A stretch of 64,000 nt of DNA from Shimia sp040370365. GTDB taxonomy: Bacteria > Pseudomonadota > Alphaproteobacteria > Rhodobacterales > Rhodobacteraceae. Below, one piece after another: positions 1 through 9,218 of the stretch (the stretch's first letter is position 1; the number at the start of each line of letters is the position of its first letter). Under the pieces are notes generated by a model, which was given only the letters and a program-made list of their open reading frames with translations, was not told the origin of the DNA and searched no databases. The position numbers were made by a program, and so were the translations under genes. The stretch lies in the NCBI RefSeq assembly GCF_040370365.1, contig NZ_BAABWQ010000003.1, forward strand, positions 806,001 to 870,000, written 5' to 3'.

Positions 1-1
1 G

Positions 2-3000
2 GTCACCACCGGTGATGCTTTTGCGGAGACGGGTGCCGACAGCTACAGCCTTGCGCCCGAACGTGGGAGAGAAGGGTATGACGCGCTGATCCAAAGCTTG
101 ATGCACAAAGGACGCGTGCCAGATCGCATCGTGCATATGTGGCTTTTGACGGAGGATGAACGCCACCGTCCCGGATCCAGTTTTTTCCATCGCAATCAGG
201 AACAAGGTTTGATGAGCCTGTTCTTCTTGGCGCAAGCGGTGAGCGACGAAAACCTACCGACGCCGCTGCACATCACTGCGGTGAGTTCCGGCGCGGTGCA
301 GGTGCGTAAAGAGGCGCTGCCCTATCCAGAGAAAGCGACCGTTCTGGGCGCCATACAAGTCATTGGGCGTGAATTGCCCGGTGTCACCTGTGCCCTTTTG
401 GACGTGGCACAGCCGACAAAGAAAACGCGCGGCGGATTGGTGAGCCATCTGCTTGAAGATGTTTTGGCAGCGCCGCGTGCACAGATCGCAGCATGGCGCG
501 GCGAGAAACGCTTTGAGCGTAGTTACCGCAAGGTGACGTTACAAGCCGCGGATATGCCGGTCTGGACCCAAGGGGGCACCTATCTGATCACCGGGGGCTT
601 TGGCGGTATTGGTCTGACCTTGGCAGAGCGGATGATCCAAGAGGCCGGGGCCAATGTGGTTCTGCTGGCGCGTGATGGCCTGCCGCCACGCGCCGATTGG
701 GCTGCCTACCTACAGGGCCACGCGCCGCATGACCGGATGGCGCAGCGCATACGTGCGGTGGAGCGGCTGGAAAGTCTGGGTGGACAGGTGCTGCCTTTGG
801 CGGCCGATGTTTGCAACGTTGATGACATGACAGACGCCGTCACATCTGCACGGGCGGCCTTTGGGGCCATTCATGGTGTGATCCACGCCGCAGGTGTGAT
901 TGATGACGGGCCGCTTCTGGCCAAGACCTCCGCTGGCATTGATGATGTGCTGGCGCCCAAATTACATGGCACGCAGGTGTTGGATCAGCTGTTCCCGGAT
1001 GGCGACTTAGATTGGTTGGTGCTGTTTGCGTCTTCTTCAACAGCCACGGCGCCAGCGGGACAGATCGACTATGTCGCCGCCAATGCTTATTTGAACGCTT
1101 ATGCGCAGGCTCGGATCGGTGACAAAACCCGCGTTCGCGCAATCAACTGGGGGCTTTGGTCCGATGTGGGCATGGCCGCCGAAGCGGTGGCTGCACGGCA
1201 AGGTGTTGTCATCGACGCACCTGCTACCCCAATTGACACTCCGCTCCTAAAGTCCGCTGAGTTTGACGCACAGGGCAACCGGATTTTCGCCTCCACCCTG
1301 CAGGCCAGTGACTGGATTCTGGATGAACATCGCACACGTGATGGCGATGCCGTGATGCCGGGCACAGGATATATTGCGCTGGCTTACGAAGCTTTGGCAG
1401 CACAGGGCGAGACCGCCGCCTTTGCAGTGCGCGACATGCTGTTTTTGCGCCCCATGCGGGTGATCGATGGCACAGAATCGCAGATGCGTGTGCGCCTGAT
1501 CCGCTCTGAGGAAGGCTATCGGTTTGAGGTGCAAACCGCTGTGATGTTTGAAGGTCGTGAAGGCTGGCAAACCCACGCAGAGGCGCGCCTCACTCCGGTG
1601 CGAAGCACGCGCCCAGCGCCGCTGGATTTGGCCGCACTCAAAGCGGAATGCCCCGTGCAGCAAGATGGGTTTGGCAGTGCATTGAGCACACCGCAGGACG
1701 CTCATATGCGGTTTGGTCCACGCTGGAAAGTGCTGCGAGACACCGCTTTGGGCGCGCAGGGCGGCGTAGCACGTTTGTCGCTTGATGCACAGTTTGAAAA
1801 TGATGGGCTGCAACTGCATCCTGGCTTGCTGGACATTGCCACCGGGTGGGCCATGGATCTGATCCCGGGCTATGCCCAGGGCCATTTGTGGGTGCCAGTG
1901 GGCTACGACCGGTTGATCCGTCATGCACCATTGCCACGCGAGGTCGTAAGCCATGTACGGCTGGCAGAAGGTGACAGTTCACGCGGTGCTGCGCGGTTTG
2001 ACATCACACTGGCAAACAGCGCGGGTGAGGTGTGCATCGAAGTCTTTGGACTGTCATTGCGGCAAGTGGCCACTGCCTCCGGGTTCGCGCAAGCGCGCGC
2101 GCTCAGCAAGGCGGAAGTGCAGTTTGATGAGGATGCGCAGTCACAAGCGCCCCTCTCTCCCGCAGAAGAACGGTTGGCGCACAATCTGTCTCAGGGCATC
2201 CCGCCGCAGCAGGGCGCCGCATTGTTTGAGGCTGCACTTCGCGGTCAACACGCAAAGGTGGTGATGTCATCGCTCGATCTTACGGCGTTGATTGCGCAGG
2301 CTGAGGCAGGCGCCATTGAGGACAAAACCTCCGGTCAAAGCTTTGAGAGGCCAGAGTTAGAAACTGATTTTGTGGCGCCAGAGACAGACATTCAGCGCAC
2401 GTTGGCGGGGTTCTGGCAGGAGCTTCTGGGCGTGCAGGATGTTGGTATTCGCGACAGTTTCTTTGATCTTGGTGGCCACAGTCTGATTGCGGTACGGCTG
2501 TTTGCCATGGTCAAAAAGGCCTGGTCGGTGGAGTTTCCGATTTCGGTGTTGTTTGAAGCGCCTACCATTGAAACCTGCGCCGATATGATTGCGCAGCGGG
2601 TCGGTGATGCGCCGGCTGGCGCGAGCCAGACCGCGGCGGGCGAAGGCGCTGCGGCGTCTGAGCACGGTGCGCGCGCCACCAGCCGTTTCACCCATCTTGT
2701 GCCCATGCATCAAGGAGAGGGTGGTGCGCGCACCCCCTTCTTTCTTGTGGCCGGTATGTTTGGCAATGTGCTGAACCTGCGCCATTTGGCACATTTGATC
2801 GGTGCAGACCGGCCCTTCTACGGTCTGCAGGCGCGGGGCTTGTTTGGCGATTCTGCCCCGCATGATGATCTGGTTCAGGCCGCCACCGACTATATTGCTG
2901 AAATCAAACAAGTGCAGCCCGAAGGGCCTTATCTTCTCGGGGGGTTCTCCGGTGGCGGCATCACCGCCTATGAGATCGCCCGCCAGCTTGAGGCACACGG

Positions 3001-3538
3001 CGATACCGTTGCCTTGGTGGTGCTGCTGGACACGCCGCTGCCTGTGCGTCGGGCGTTGACTCGCAAAGACCGGCTGCGCATTCAGCTGCAAGAGTTGAAA
3101 TCCAAAGGCATTGCCTATCCGTTGATCTGGGCCAAACGACGCATTGCTTGGGAATTGGAAAAACGCCGCCCCGTTGAGAACACGCAAGCGGCAGGGCAAC
3201 AGTTCCATGATGCTGAAATCGAAGCCGCCTTTCTGCAGGCGGTGGGACGCTACCGGATGCACGCATGGGCCGGCAAACTTGTGCTGTTCCGCCCGCCGCT
3301 CATTGGCAAGTGGGACATGGGGGATGGTCGGCTTGTGGATGCAGACCGTGCCTATGTGCTCTCTGACAACGACTGGGCGCAATGGGTGCCCGATGTGCAA
3401 GTGTTTGAGGTGCCGGGGGACCATGACAGCATGGTCTTGGAACCCAACGTGCGGGTGTTGTCGACGCGTTTGAAAAAGGTGATCGCCTCCGCTGAGACAG
3501 ACCACCCCCGGCGCGATCATCAGGAGGCTGCAGAATGA
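2..3538 (+). CDS. Type I polyketide synthase, C-terminal part (KR-DH-ACP-TE), 5'-truncated by window edge
   Basis: The frame is already open at base 2, so the gene begins upstream; 1178 residues are visible. Residues about 1-190 look like the structural half of a ketoreductase. The catalytic KR follows, with a TGGFGGIG nucleotide-binding loop near residue 195 and Ser/Tyr/Asn active-site spacing (SSSTAT, then DYVAANAY). A double-hotdog dehydratase comes next, with His near residue 443 in an HRTRDGDAVMPG motif and Asp in HPGLLDIATG. The ACP phosphopantetheine Ser is near residue 827 (LGGHSL). A type I thioesterase ends the protein, with nucleophile GFSGGG near residue 983 and a C-terminal GDHDSM histidine. 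The KR-before-DH order is not the textbook one. The terminal TE implies that this is the releasing module. The stop overlaps the next ATG (ATGA). Any KS/AT would lie outside the window. Product unknown. Confidence 0.88.
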   Translation, partial: VTTGDAFAETGADSYSLAPERGREGYDALIQSLMHKGRVPDRIVHMWLLTEDERHRPGSSFFHRNQEQGLMSLFFLAQAVSDENLPTPLHITAVSSGAVQVRKEALPYPEKATVLGAIQVIGRELPGVTCALLDVAQPTKKTRGGLVSHLLEDVLAAPRAQIAAWRGEKRFERSYRKVTLQAADMPVWTQGGTYLITGGFGGIGLTLAERMIQEAGANVVLLARDGLPPRADWAAYLQGHAPHDRMAQRIRAVERLESLGGQVLPLAADVCNVDDMTDAVTSARAAFGAIHGVIHAAGVIDDGPLLAKTSAGIDDVLAPKLHGTQVLDQLFPDGDLDWLVLFASSSTATAPAGQIDYVAANAYLNAYAQARIGDKTRVRAINWGLWSDVGMAAEAVAARQGVVIDAPATPIDTPLLKSAEFDAQGNRIFASTLQASDWILDEHRTRDGDAVMPGTGYIALAYEALAAQGETAAFAVRDMLFLRPMRVIDGTESQMRVRLIRSEEGYRFEVQTAVMFEGREGWQTHAEARLTPVRSTRPAPLDLAALKAECPVQQDGFGSALSTPQDAHMRFGPRWKVLRDTALGAQGGVARLSLDAQFENDGLQLHPGLLDIATGWAMDLIPGYAQGHLWVPVGYDRLIRHAPLPREVVSHVRLAEGDSSRGAARFDITLANSAGEVCIEVFGLSLRQVATASGFAQARALSKAEVQFDEDAQSQAPLSPAEERLAHNLSQGIPPQQGAALFEAALRGQHAKVVMSSLDLTALIAQAEAGAIEDKTSGQSFERPELETDFVAPETDIQRTLAGFWQELLGVQDVGIRDSFFDLGGHSLIAVRLFAMVKKAWSVEFPISVLFEAPTIETCADMIAQRVGDAPAGASQTAAGEGAAASEHGARATSRFTHLVPMHQGEGGARTPFFLVAGMFGNVLNLRHLAHLIGADRPFYGLQARGLFGDSAPHDDLVQAATDYIAEIKQVQPEGPYLLGGFSGGGITAYEIARQLEAHGDTVALVVLLDTPLPVRRALTRKDRLRIQLQELKSKGIAYPLIWAKRRIAWELEKRRPVENTQAAGQQFHDAEIEAAFLQAVGRYRMHAWAGKLVLFRPPLIGKWDMGDGRLVDADRAYVLSDNDWAQWVPDVQVFEVPGDHDSMVLEPNVRVLSTRLKKVIASAETDHPRRDHQEAAE

Positions 3539-4545
3539 AGGATGTGTCACTTCTGACCGTGATCCTAAATTGGCGCACACCTGAGATGACGCTGAAAGCT
3601 GCGCGGGCCGCGGCACGTGAGATGGTCGGCATCGATGGGCAGATCGTGATTGTCGACAATGACAGCGGTGATGGGTCTTTTGAGACTTTGCACGCAGCCG
3701 CCCTAAATGCCGACTGGGCAGAAGGCCGCGTGGACGTGGTACAATCAGGCCGCAACGGCGGCTTTGGGGCGGGCAACAACTTTGGCATGCGCCACGCAAT
3801 GGCGCAGCGGGAATTTGATTTTATCTACATTCTCAATTCCGACGCCTTTCCGGATACAGGCAGCATCAAAGCCTTGTTGGATCACATGCAAGCCATGCCG
3901 ACATGTGGCTTTGCGGGCTCCTACATCCATGGCGAAGATGATGCCCCTCACCTGACCGCCTTCCGCTTCCCGTCTGTCGGCGGTGAGTTGGAAGGCGCGG
4001 CCCGAATTGGCGTGCTGAGCCGGGCATTGCACACCCATATTGTGCCCCTGCCCATCCCGGCGGAAACCACACGGGTGGATTGGCTTGCTGGCGCCTCCAT
4101 GATGATGCGCCGACAGGTTTTGGAGCAGATCGGCTTGTTTGACGAAACGTTCTTTCTGTACTTTGAGGAAACAGATCTGTGCCTGCGGGCGCAGCGGGCC
4201 GGGTGGCATACGGACTATGTGCGCAACAGCGAAGTGACCCACATCGGGTCGGTTTCCACCGGCATGAAAACATGGAAGCGCAAACCGCAGTACTGGTTTG
4301 ACAGCCGCCTACATTACTTTCGCAAGAACCACGGTATGGTTTATGCCGCTGCTGCCACGCTGGCACATGCGATTGGCACTTGCCTGTGGAAACTACGACG
4401 CGTGATTGGGCGTAAGCCGCAGCGTGATCCTGCGTACTTTCTATGGGATCTCATGAGCCATTTTGTGAAATCCACCTTCCGCCGGACGTCGCGCGAACCG
4501 TCCAAAACCCCCAGCCTGACCGTTCGCAAGGAGGCCCGCCAATGA
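3535..4545 (+). CDS. Family 2 glycosyltransferase (rhamnosyltransferase-like)
   Basis: A 336-residue predicted GT-A glycosyltransferase. The N-terminus has a GT2 nucleotide-sugar site (VILNWRTPE, then VDNDSGDGS near residues 40-48). An NGGFGAGNN loop and an NSDAF segment stand at the DxD position. FFLYFEETDLCLRAQRAGW gives the acidic catalytic patch typical of WbbL/rhamnosyltransferase-like proteins. The C-terminal third has a hydrophobic stretch (AAAATLAHAIG) that could bind the membrane. It is translationally coupled on both sides by ATGA overlaps, with the PKS before and the NRPS after. It is therefore very likely made with them and may glycosylate the assembly-line product or a lipid-linked glycan. 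Donor and acceptor cannot be told from sequence. Confidence 0.88.
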   Translation: MKDVSLLTVILNWRTPEMTLKAARAAAREMVGIDGQIVIVDNDSGDGSFETLHAAALNADWAEGRVDVVQSGRNGGFGAGNNFGMRHAMAQREFDFIYILNSDAFPDTGSIKALLDHMQAMPTCGFAGSYIHGEDDAPHLTAFRFPSVGGELEGAARIGVLSRALHTHIVPLPIPAETTRVDWLAGASMMMRRQVLEQIGLFDETFFLYFEETDLCLRAQRAGWHTDYVRNSEVTHIGSVSTGMKTWKRKPQYWFDSRLHYFRKNHGMVYAAAATLAHAIGTCLWKLRRVIGRKPQRDPAYFLWDLMSHFVKSTFRRTSREPSKTPSLTVRKEARQ

Positions 4546-7500
4546 GCTTGGATCGCTTCACCAACACCGCCCCGATGTCCGCTGTGATGATTGGCAATGA
4601 GAGCTTACTCATCCAATGCGCAACAATGTGGCGTGACATGGGTCATAGCCTTGAGGCAGTGATCACCCGCGCGCCTGACATCCGCAGCTGGGCACAGGGC
4701 GAAGGTCTGAAAGTCATCTCATCAGACGCAGACATTGCGCATGCACTGTCTGAGGCGGCCTTTGACTGGCTTTTGAGTGTCGCAAACCTCGATATGCTTC
4801 CAGAAGCGGTTTTGAAACTGCCCGCAAAAGGCGCTGTGAATTTTCACGACGGACCACTGCCGCAATACGCGGGTCTGAATGCACCGGTCTGGGCGCGTTT
4901 CAACCAAGAGCCACGCCATGGCATCACCTGGCACACAATGCGGCGGGGTGCGGACACCGGGGAGATCGTCGCGCAGCGGCTGTTTGATGTGGTGCAAGCC
5001 GACACAGCCCTGACATTGAACACAAAGTGTTATGCGGCCGCAATCGACAGCTTCCCAGAGGTGATCCGCGCTTTGGGAGACGGTCTGCCGGAGACACGCG
5101 ACCAAGACATGAGCCGCCGCAGTTACTTTGGACGCGCCCACCGTCCCGAGGCGGCAGGCCGAATTGATTTTAGACGCAATGCGCAAGACGTGCTGGCATT
5201 GGTGCGCGCGCTAGATCACGGGGACTATTTCAACCCACTCTGGGCGCCAAAAATTGTCGTCTCAGGACGCGTTTTATTGGTCAGAAGCGCCGAAATGGCA
5301 GAGAGTGCGGGCCATGGCGAGCCCGGCGCGGTGCTGTCGGTGTCAGAAGACAGCGTGACTGTGGCCTGCGGCCGCGGTGCGATCAAGTTGGGCGCGCTTT
5401 GTTCCGCCGACGGCAGCACGGAAACCGCCAACCATGTGATCCGCGCCGGCGAACGTCTGCCGCTTCTGGACAAACCTGCCAGCGATGCGCTGAGTGTGAC
5501 GATGACCCCGATTGCCAAAGCGGAGCCGTTTTGGCGCGCCCGTTTGGATGAATTTGTTCCCGCCACACTGCCGCTGATCCGCAGTGGTGGGGAGCTGGCC
5601 AATATGCGGCAGCTGCCGCTTTCCATTCCCGAGACTCCCTCCAAGAGTATCCTGACCGCAGTCGCCATTTGGGCGCTGCGGTCAGGCCTTCCGGAGGTGT
5701 GCGACATCGCCTATCGCGGGCCGCAACATCCACATGCCGCAGGGTTGATTTCTGCTTGGGTGCCCCTGCGGATTGGCACTGAGCTGCTCCATAATACGGT
5801 GGACGAGGCTCATGTGGCGATGGCACAGCGCGCAACACAGGCCGAGAACAACGGCAGTTTTGCCAGCGATCTGATCGCCCGTGATCCCGCATTGTCCCCG
5901 TTGAGCGTCCCCGATTTGGCGGTGTCCGCAGACGCCATCGCAACCCCCATCGAAGGCGCAGCGCTGACTGTGGCGATTGGCATGGATGGCGCAGTGCTGC
6001 ACTTTGACGCCGCGCGGGTTACCAGCGATCATGCCGCCCGGCTTGCCGCGCGTTTGGAACTGATCTGCACGCAGTTGGAGGGCGCTTCCGATGTGGCTGC
6101 GCTTGAGATTTTGCCAGCAGCCGAACGGGCGCAGATTTTGACCAGCTGGAACGCCACCGATATCGACTTTGATCCCGACTTTACAATGGTTGCGCAGTTT
6201 GAAGCGCAAGTCGCAAAGACACCCCAAGCGCCAGCGTTGGTGTTTGAACAAGAGGTTCTCAGCTACGCAGAAGTGGACGCCCGCGCCAATCGAGTGGCGC
6301 ATGTGTTGCGCGACATGGGGGTGACGCGCGGTGCGCTGGTCGGTTTGTGTCTTCGCCGCTCGCCAGATTTGGTGGTGGCAGCCTTGGCGATCTTAAAAGC
6401 TGGTGGCGCCTATGTGCCAATGGACCCGACCTATCCGGCGGACCGGCTGGCACATTACATATCTGACAGCGGCTGCGGCGTGATTGTGACACAAGCTTCG
6501 TTGATGCCCGACCTACCTGCACACAGCGCTCAGGTGCTGCAGATGGATGCGGATGCACGCATTGGTGCAGCGCCCGCTGATACGCCTGAGCCCGTCACGT
6601 CGGGTGCGGATTTGGCGTATTTGATCTACACTTCGGGCTCAACCGGAACCCCAAAAGGCGTGATGGTAGAGCATGGCAACGTCGCCAATTTCTTTGCAGG
6701 CATGGACGCGCGGGTGCCATATCACGCAGGCGACGCTTGGATGGCGGTCACGTCACTGTCGTTTGATATCTCCGTTCTTGAACTGTTCTGGACCCTGTCG
6801 CGGGGATTCAAACTGGTATTGTCTGGGGATGAGACCACCACACAAATCTCCACCGGACGGGTGCCAACATCTGACAATGGCATGGAGTTTTCGCTTTATT
6901 ATTGGGGCAACGACGATGGTCAGGGCTCCAAAAAATATGAGCTGTTGCTGGAAGGAGCAAAGTTTGGCGATGCGCATGGGTTTTGCGCGGTCTGGACCCC
7001 GGAGCGGCATTTCCATGCCTTTGGTGGCCCCTACCCCAACCCGTCGGTGACAGGTGCAGCGGTGGCAGCAGTCACCAAACACATTGGTGTGCGCGCCGGG
7101 TCTTGCGTTGCGCCCCTTCATCACACTGCGCGGATTGCGGAAGAATGGGCTGTGATCGACAACCTGACCAATGGGCGCGCTGGGTTGGCGATTGCCAGCG
7201 GCTGGCAACCTGATGATTTTGTGCTGCGGCCGGAAAACACGCCGCCTGCGAACAAACCTGCGATGTTTGAGCAGATGGACGCCCTGCGCAAACTGTGGCG
7301 CGGCGAGGAGGTGTCTTTTCCCAAACAAGACGGATCGATGCACGCGGTGCTGACCCAACCGCGGCCTGTGTCAAAAGAGGTGCCGTTGTGGGTGACCACG
7401 GCGGGCAATCCGGAGACTTGGAAAGAGGCGGGGCGCAACGGATGTAATGTGTTGACCCATCTGTTGGGCCAAAGCGTTGAGGAGGTTGGCGCTAAAATTG

Positions 7501-9218
7501 CGCTTTATCACGACGCTCTGCGCGCTGCGGGCCATGATCCAGATGCGTTCACCGTGACGCTGATGTTGCATTCGTTCTTGGCAGGAGATCGCGAGACCGC
7601 GCGTGAAATCGCTCGGGAGCCGATGAAGGACTACCTGCGCTCAGCCGCTGGGTTGATCAAGAGCTACGCCTGGGCCTTTCCGGCATTTAAGAAGCCGGAT
7701 GGTGTGAAGAACGCCTTTGAGCTGGATCTGGGCAGCCTGACGGAAGAGGAACTTGAAGGCATTCTGGATTTCGCTTTTCAACGGTATTTTGAGGACAGTG
7801 GGCTGTTTGGCACCGTGGAGGACGCGCTGGAGCGGGTGGAAGAGGTCAAACGCATTGGTGTGACGGAGATTGCCTGTTTGATCGATTACGGCATCGACAC
7901 GGCGACCGTGATGCAGGGGCTAAAACCCCTGGCTGAGGTATTAAAGCGCGCCAATGAGGCCAGAGAGCTGGACCCAGAGGATGTGTCAATTGCCGCGCAG
8001 ATGATCCGCCATAAGGTGAGCCATTTGCAATGCACACCGTCGATGGCGGGTCTGATTGCAGACAACGAGGAGGCGCGGTTTGCGCTTGGCTCTGTGCAAC
8101 AGTTGATGGTTGGTGGAGAGGCACTTTCGGGCAGTTTGGTGGGTGATCTGAACGCAGTCAGTTCGGCAACCGTGCAAAACATGTATGGCCCGACAGAGAC
8201 CACAATTTGGTCAACCACTGCGATGACGGATGCGCGCGAAGGGGTGGCCAACATCGGCACACCTATCGCCAACACGCAGGTCTACGTGGTGGATGACACC
8301 GGTCAGCCGGTGCCTGTTGGAGTTCCGGGCGAGCTGTTGATAGGGGGCGCGGGAGTGACGCGCGGCTACTGGCTGCGAGAAGACTTGACGCAAGAGCGGT
8401 TTATCAACGCCACCTTTGCCCCGCAGGAGCCGCAACAGAGGGTGTATCGCACAGGGGATCTTGTGCGGTGGCGTGCGGACGGCGCGCTTGATTTCCTTGG
8501 GCGCGTGGATCACCAAGTCAAGCTGCGCGGCTATCGCATTGAACTGGGGGAAATTGAAACCCGACTGGAAGAGATCGCCGGGGTGGCGCAGGCCGTGGTT
8601 GTGGCCCGCGAAGATGTGCCCGGCGACGTGCGGCTGGTGGCGTATCTGCGCGGAGAGGTGCCAAGTGATGCCGATATCCGAGAAACTTTGCGGGCACACC
8701 TGCCGTCGTTTATGCGGCCGCAACATTTTGTGACGCTTGACGCATTTCCGCTGACACCAAACAAGAAGGTCGACCGCAAGGCGTTGCCGGCACCGCAAGA
8801 GACCCGCAAGATTGTCGCCCCGCCGCCCGCAGCTGTGAGACCAAAAACCTCAAGTGCTGGCGGGGAGGACACGGTGCAGCTTGTCGCCGGTGTCTGGGCG
8901 GATGTGTTGGGTGTGCAGGATGTGCGTCCAAGCGACAACTTCTTTGATCTTGGTGGACACAGTTTGCTGGCGGTGCAGGCACACCGCGAAATTCGCAGCC
9001 GTACAGGGGCGGCTAAGCTGTCGATCACCGATGTGTTCCGCTTCCCCACACTCAGCGCGCTTGCTGGACGGGTTCAGGATCTGGTTGGCACTCCCAAACC
9101 CGCAAATGCCCCTGAAGCAAAAGCTGGTGAAGATGTCGCGCAGCAGGCGCAAACCAGATCTGAAACCATGAACAAACGCCGCGCAATGCGTGCGAGACGC
9201 AGAACGCGAACGCCATGA
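4542..9218 (+). CDS. NRPS: formyltransferase-like / partial C / A with inserted luciferase-like monooxygenase / PCP
   Basis: The start is the ATG at 4542, preceded by a strong AAGGAGG and overlapping the upstream stop; the protein is 1558 residues. Residues about 8-300 resemble methionyl-tRNA/UDP-sugar formyltransferases, with Asn and His in VNFHDGPLP and Asp in RRGADTGEI. Residues about 330-550 look like the C-terminal half of a condensation domain; I see no HHxxxDG. The adenylation domain starts near 570 (A1 LSYAEV, A3 YTSGSTGTPKG near 695, A4 FDISVLELFW). At about 780-1145 it is interrupted by a bacterial-luciferase-like flavin monooxygenase (MEFSLYYWG, VWTPERHFHAFGG). It then resumes in frame (A5 NMYGPTETT near 1212, A7 YRTGDLVRW, A8 LRGYRIELGEIE, A10 NKKVDRKAL). 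The PCP Ser is residue 1474 in LGGHSL. There is no thioesterase, so the chain is probably handed on. It may load, hydroxylate and perhaps formylate an amino acid; the substrate is unknown. Confidence 0.9.
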   Translation: MSLDRFTNTAPMSAVMIGNESLLIQCATMWRDMGHSLEAVITRAPDIRSWAQGEGLKVISSDADIAHALSEAAFDWLLSVANLDMLPEAVLKLPAKGAVNFHDGPLPQYAGLNAPVWARFNQEPRHGITWHTMRRGADTGEIVAQRLFDVVQADTALTLNTKCYAAAIDSFPEVIRALGDGLPETRDQDMSRRSYFGRAHRPEAAGRIDFRRNAQDVLALVRALDHGDYFNPLWAPKIVVSGRVLLVRSAEMAESAGHGEPGAVLSVSEDSVTVACGRGAIKLGALCSADGSTETANHVIRAGERLPLLDKPASDALSVTMTPIAKAEPFWRARLDEFVPATLPLIRSGGELANMRQLPLSIPETPSKSILTAVAIWALRSGLPEVCDIAYRGPQHPHAAGLISAWVPLRIGTELLHNTVDEAHVAMAQRATQAENNGSFASDLIARDPALSPLSVPDLAVSADAIATPIEGAALTVAIGMDGAVLHFDAARVTSDHAARLAARLELICTQLEGASDVAALEILPAAERAQILTSWNATDIDFDPDFTMVAQFEAQVAKTPQAPALVFEQEVLSYAEVDARANRVAHVLRDMGVTRGALVGLCLRRSPDLVVAALAILKAGGAYVPMDPTYPADRLAHYISDSGCGVIVTQASLMPDLPAHSAQVLQMDADARIGAAPADTPEPVTSGADLAYLIYTSGSTGTPKGVMVEHGNVANFFAGMDARVPYHAGDAWMAVTSLSFDISVLELFWTLSRGFKLVLSGDETTTQISTGRVPTSDNGMEFSLYYWGNDDGQGSKKYELLLEGAKFGDAHGFCAVWTPERHFHAFGGPYPNPSVTGAAVAAVTKHIGVRAGSCVAPLHHTARIAEEWAVIDNLTNGRAGLAIASGWQPDDFVLRPENTPPANKPAMFEQMDALRKLWRGEEVSFPKQDGSMHAVLTQPRPVSKEVPLWVTTAGNPETWKEAGRNGCNVLTHLLGQSVEEVGAKIALYHDALRAAGHDPDAFTVTLMLHSFLAGDRETAREIAREPMKDYLRSAAGLIKSYAWAFPAFKKPDGVKNAFELDLGSLTEEELEGILDFAFQRYFEDSGLFGTVEDALERVEEVKRIGVTEIACLIDYGIDTATVMQGLKPLAEVLKRANEARELDPEDVSIAAQMIRHKVSHLQCTPSMAGLIADNEEARFALGSVQQLMVGGEALSGSLVGDLNAVSSATVQNMYGPTETTIWSTTAMTDAREGVANIGTPIANTQVYVVDDTGQPVPVGVPGELLIGGAGVTRGYWLREDLTQERFINATFAPQEPQQRVYRTGDLVRWRADGALDFLGRVDHQVKLRGYRIELGEIETRLEEIAGVAQAVVVAREDVPGDVRLVAYLRGEVPSDADIRETLRAHLPSFMRPQHFVTLDAFPLTPNKKVDRKALPAPQETRKIVAPPPAAVRPKTSSAGGEDTVQLVAGVWADVLGVQDVRPSDNFFDLGGHSLLAVQAHREIRSRTGAAKLSITDVFRFPTLSALAGRVQDLVGTPKPANAPEAKAGEDVAQQAQTRSETMNKRRAMRARRRTRTP

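Noticed and set aside
2357..3799. 480-codon open frame on the minus strand
   Set aside because: It lies entirely antisense to the ACP-TE part of the PKS and the GT2 gene, whose motifs are unmistakable; Cys/His/Arg-rich composition is typical of an antisense shadow.
6870..7980. Possible frameshift or assembly error interrupting the NRPS adenylation domain
   Set aside because: The frame stays open through a complete luciferase-like domain, and adenylation motifs A5-A10 resume in the same frame, so it is a real insertion.
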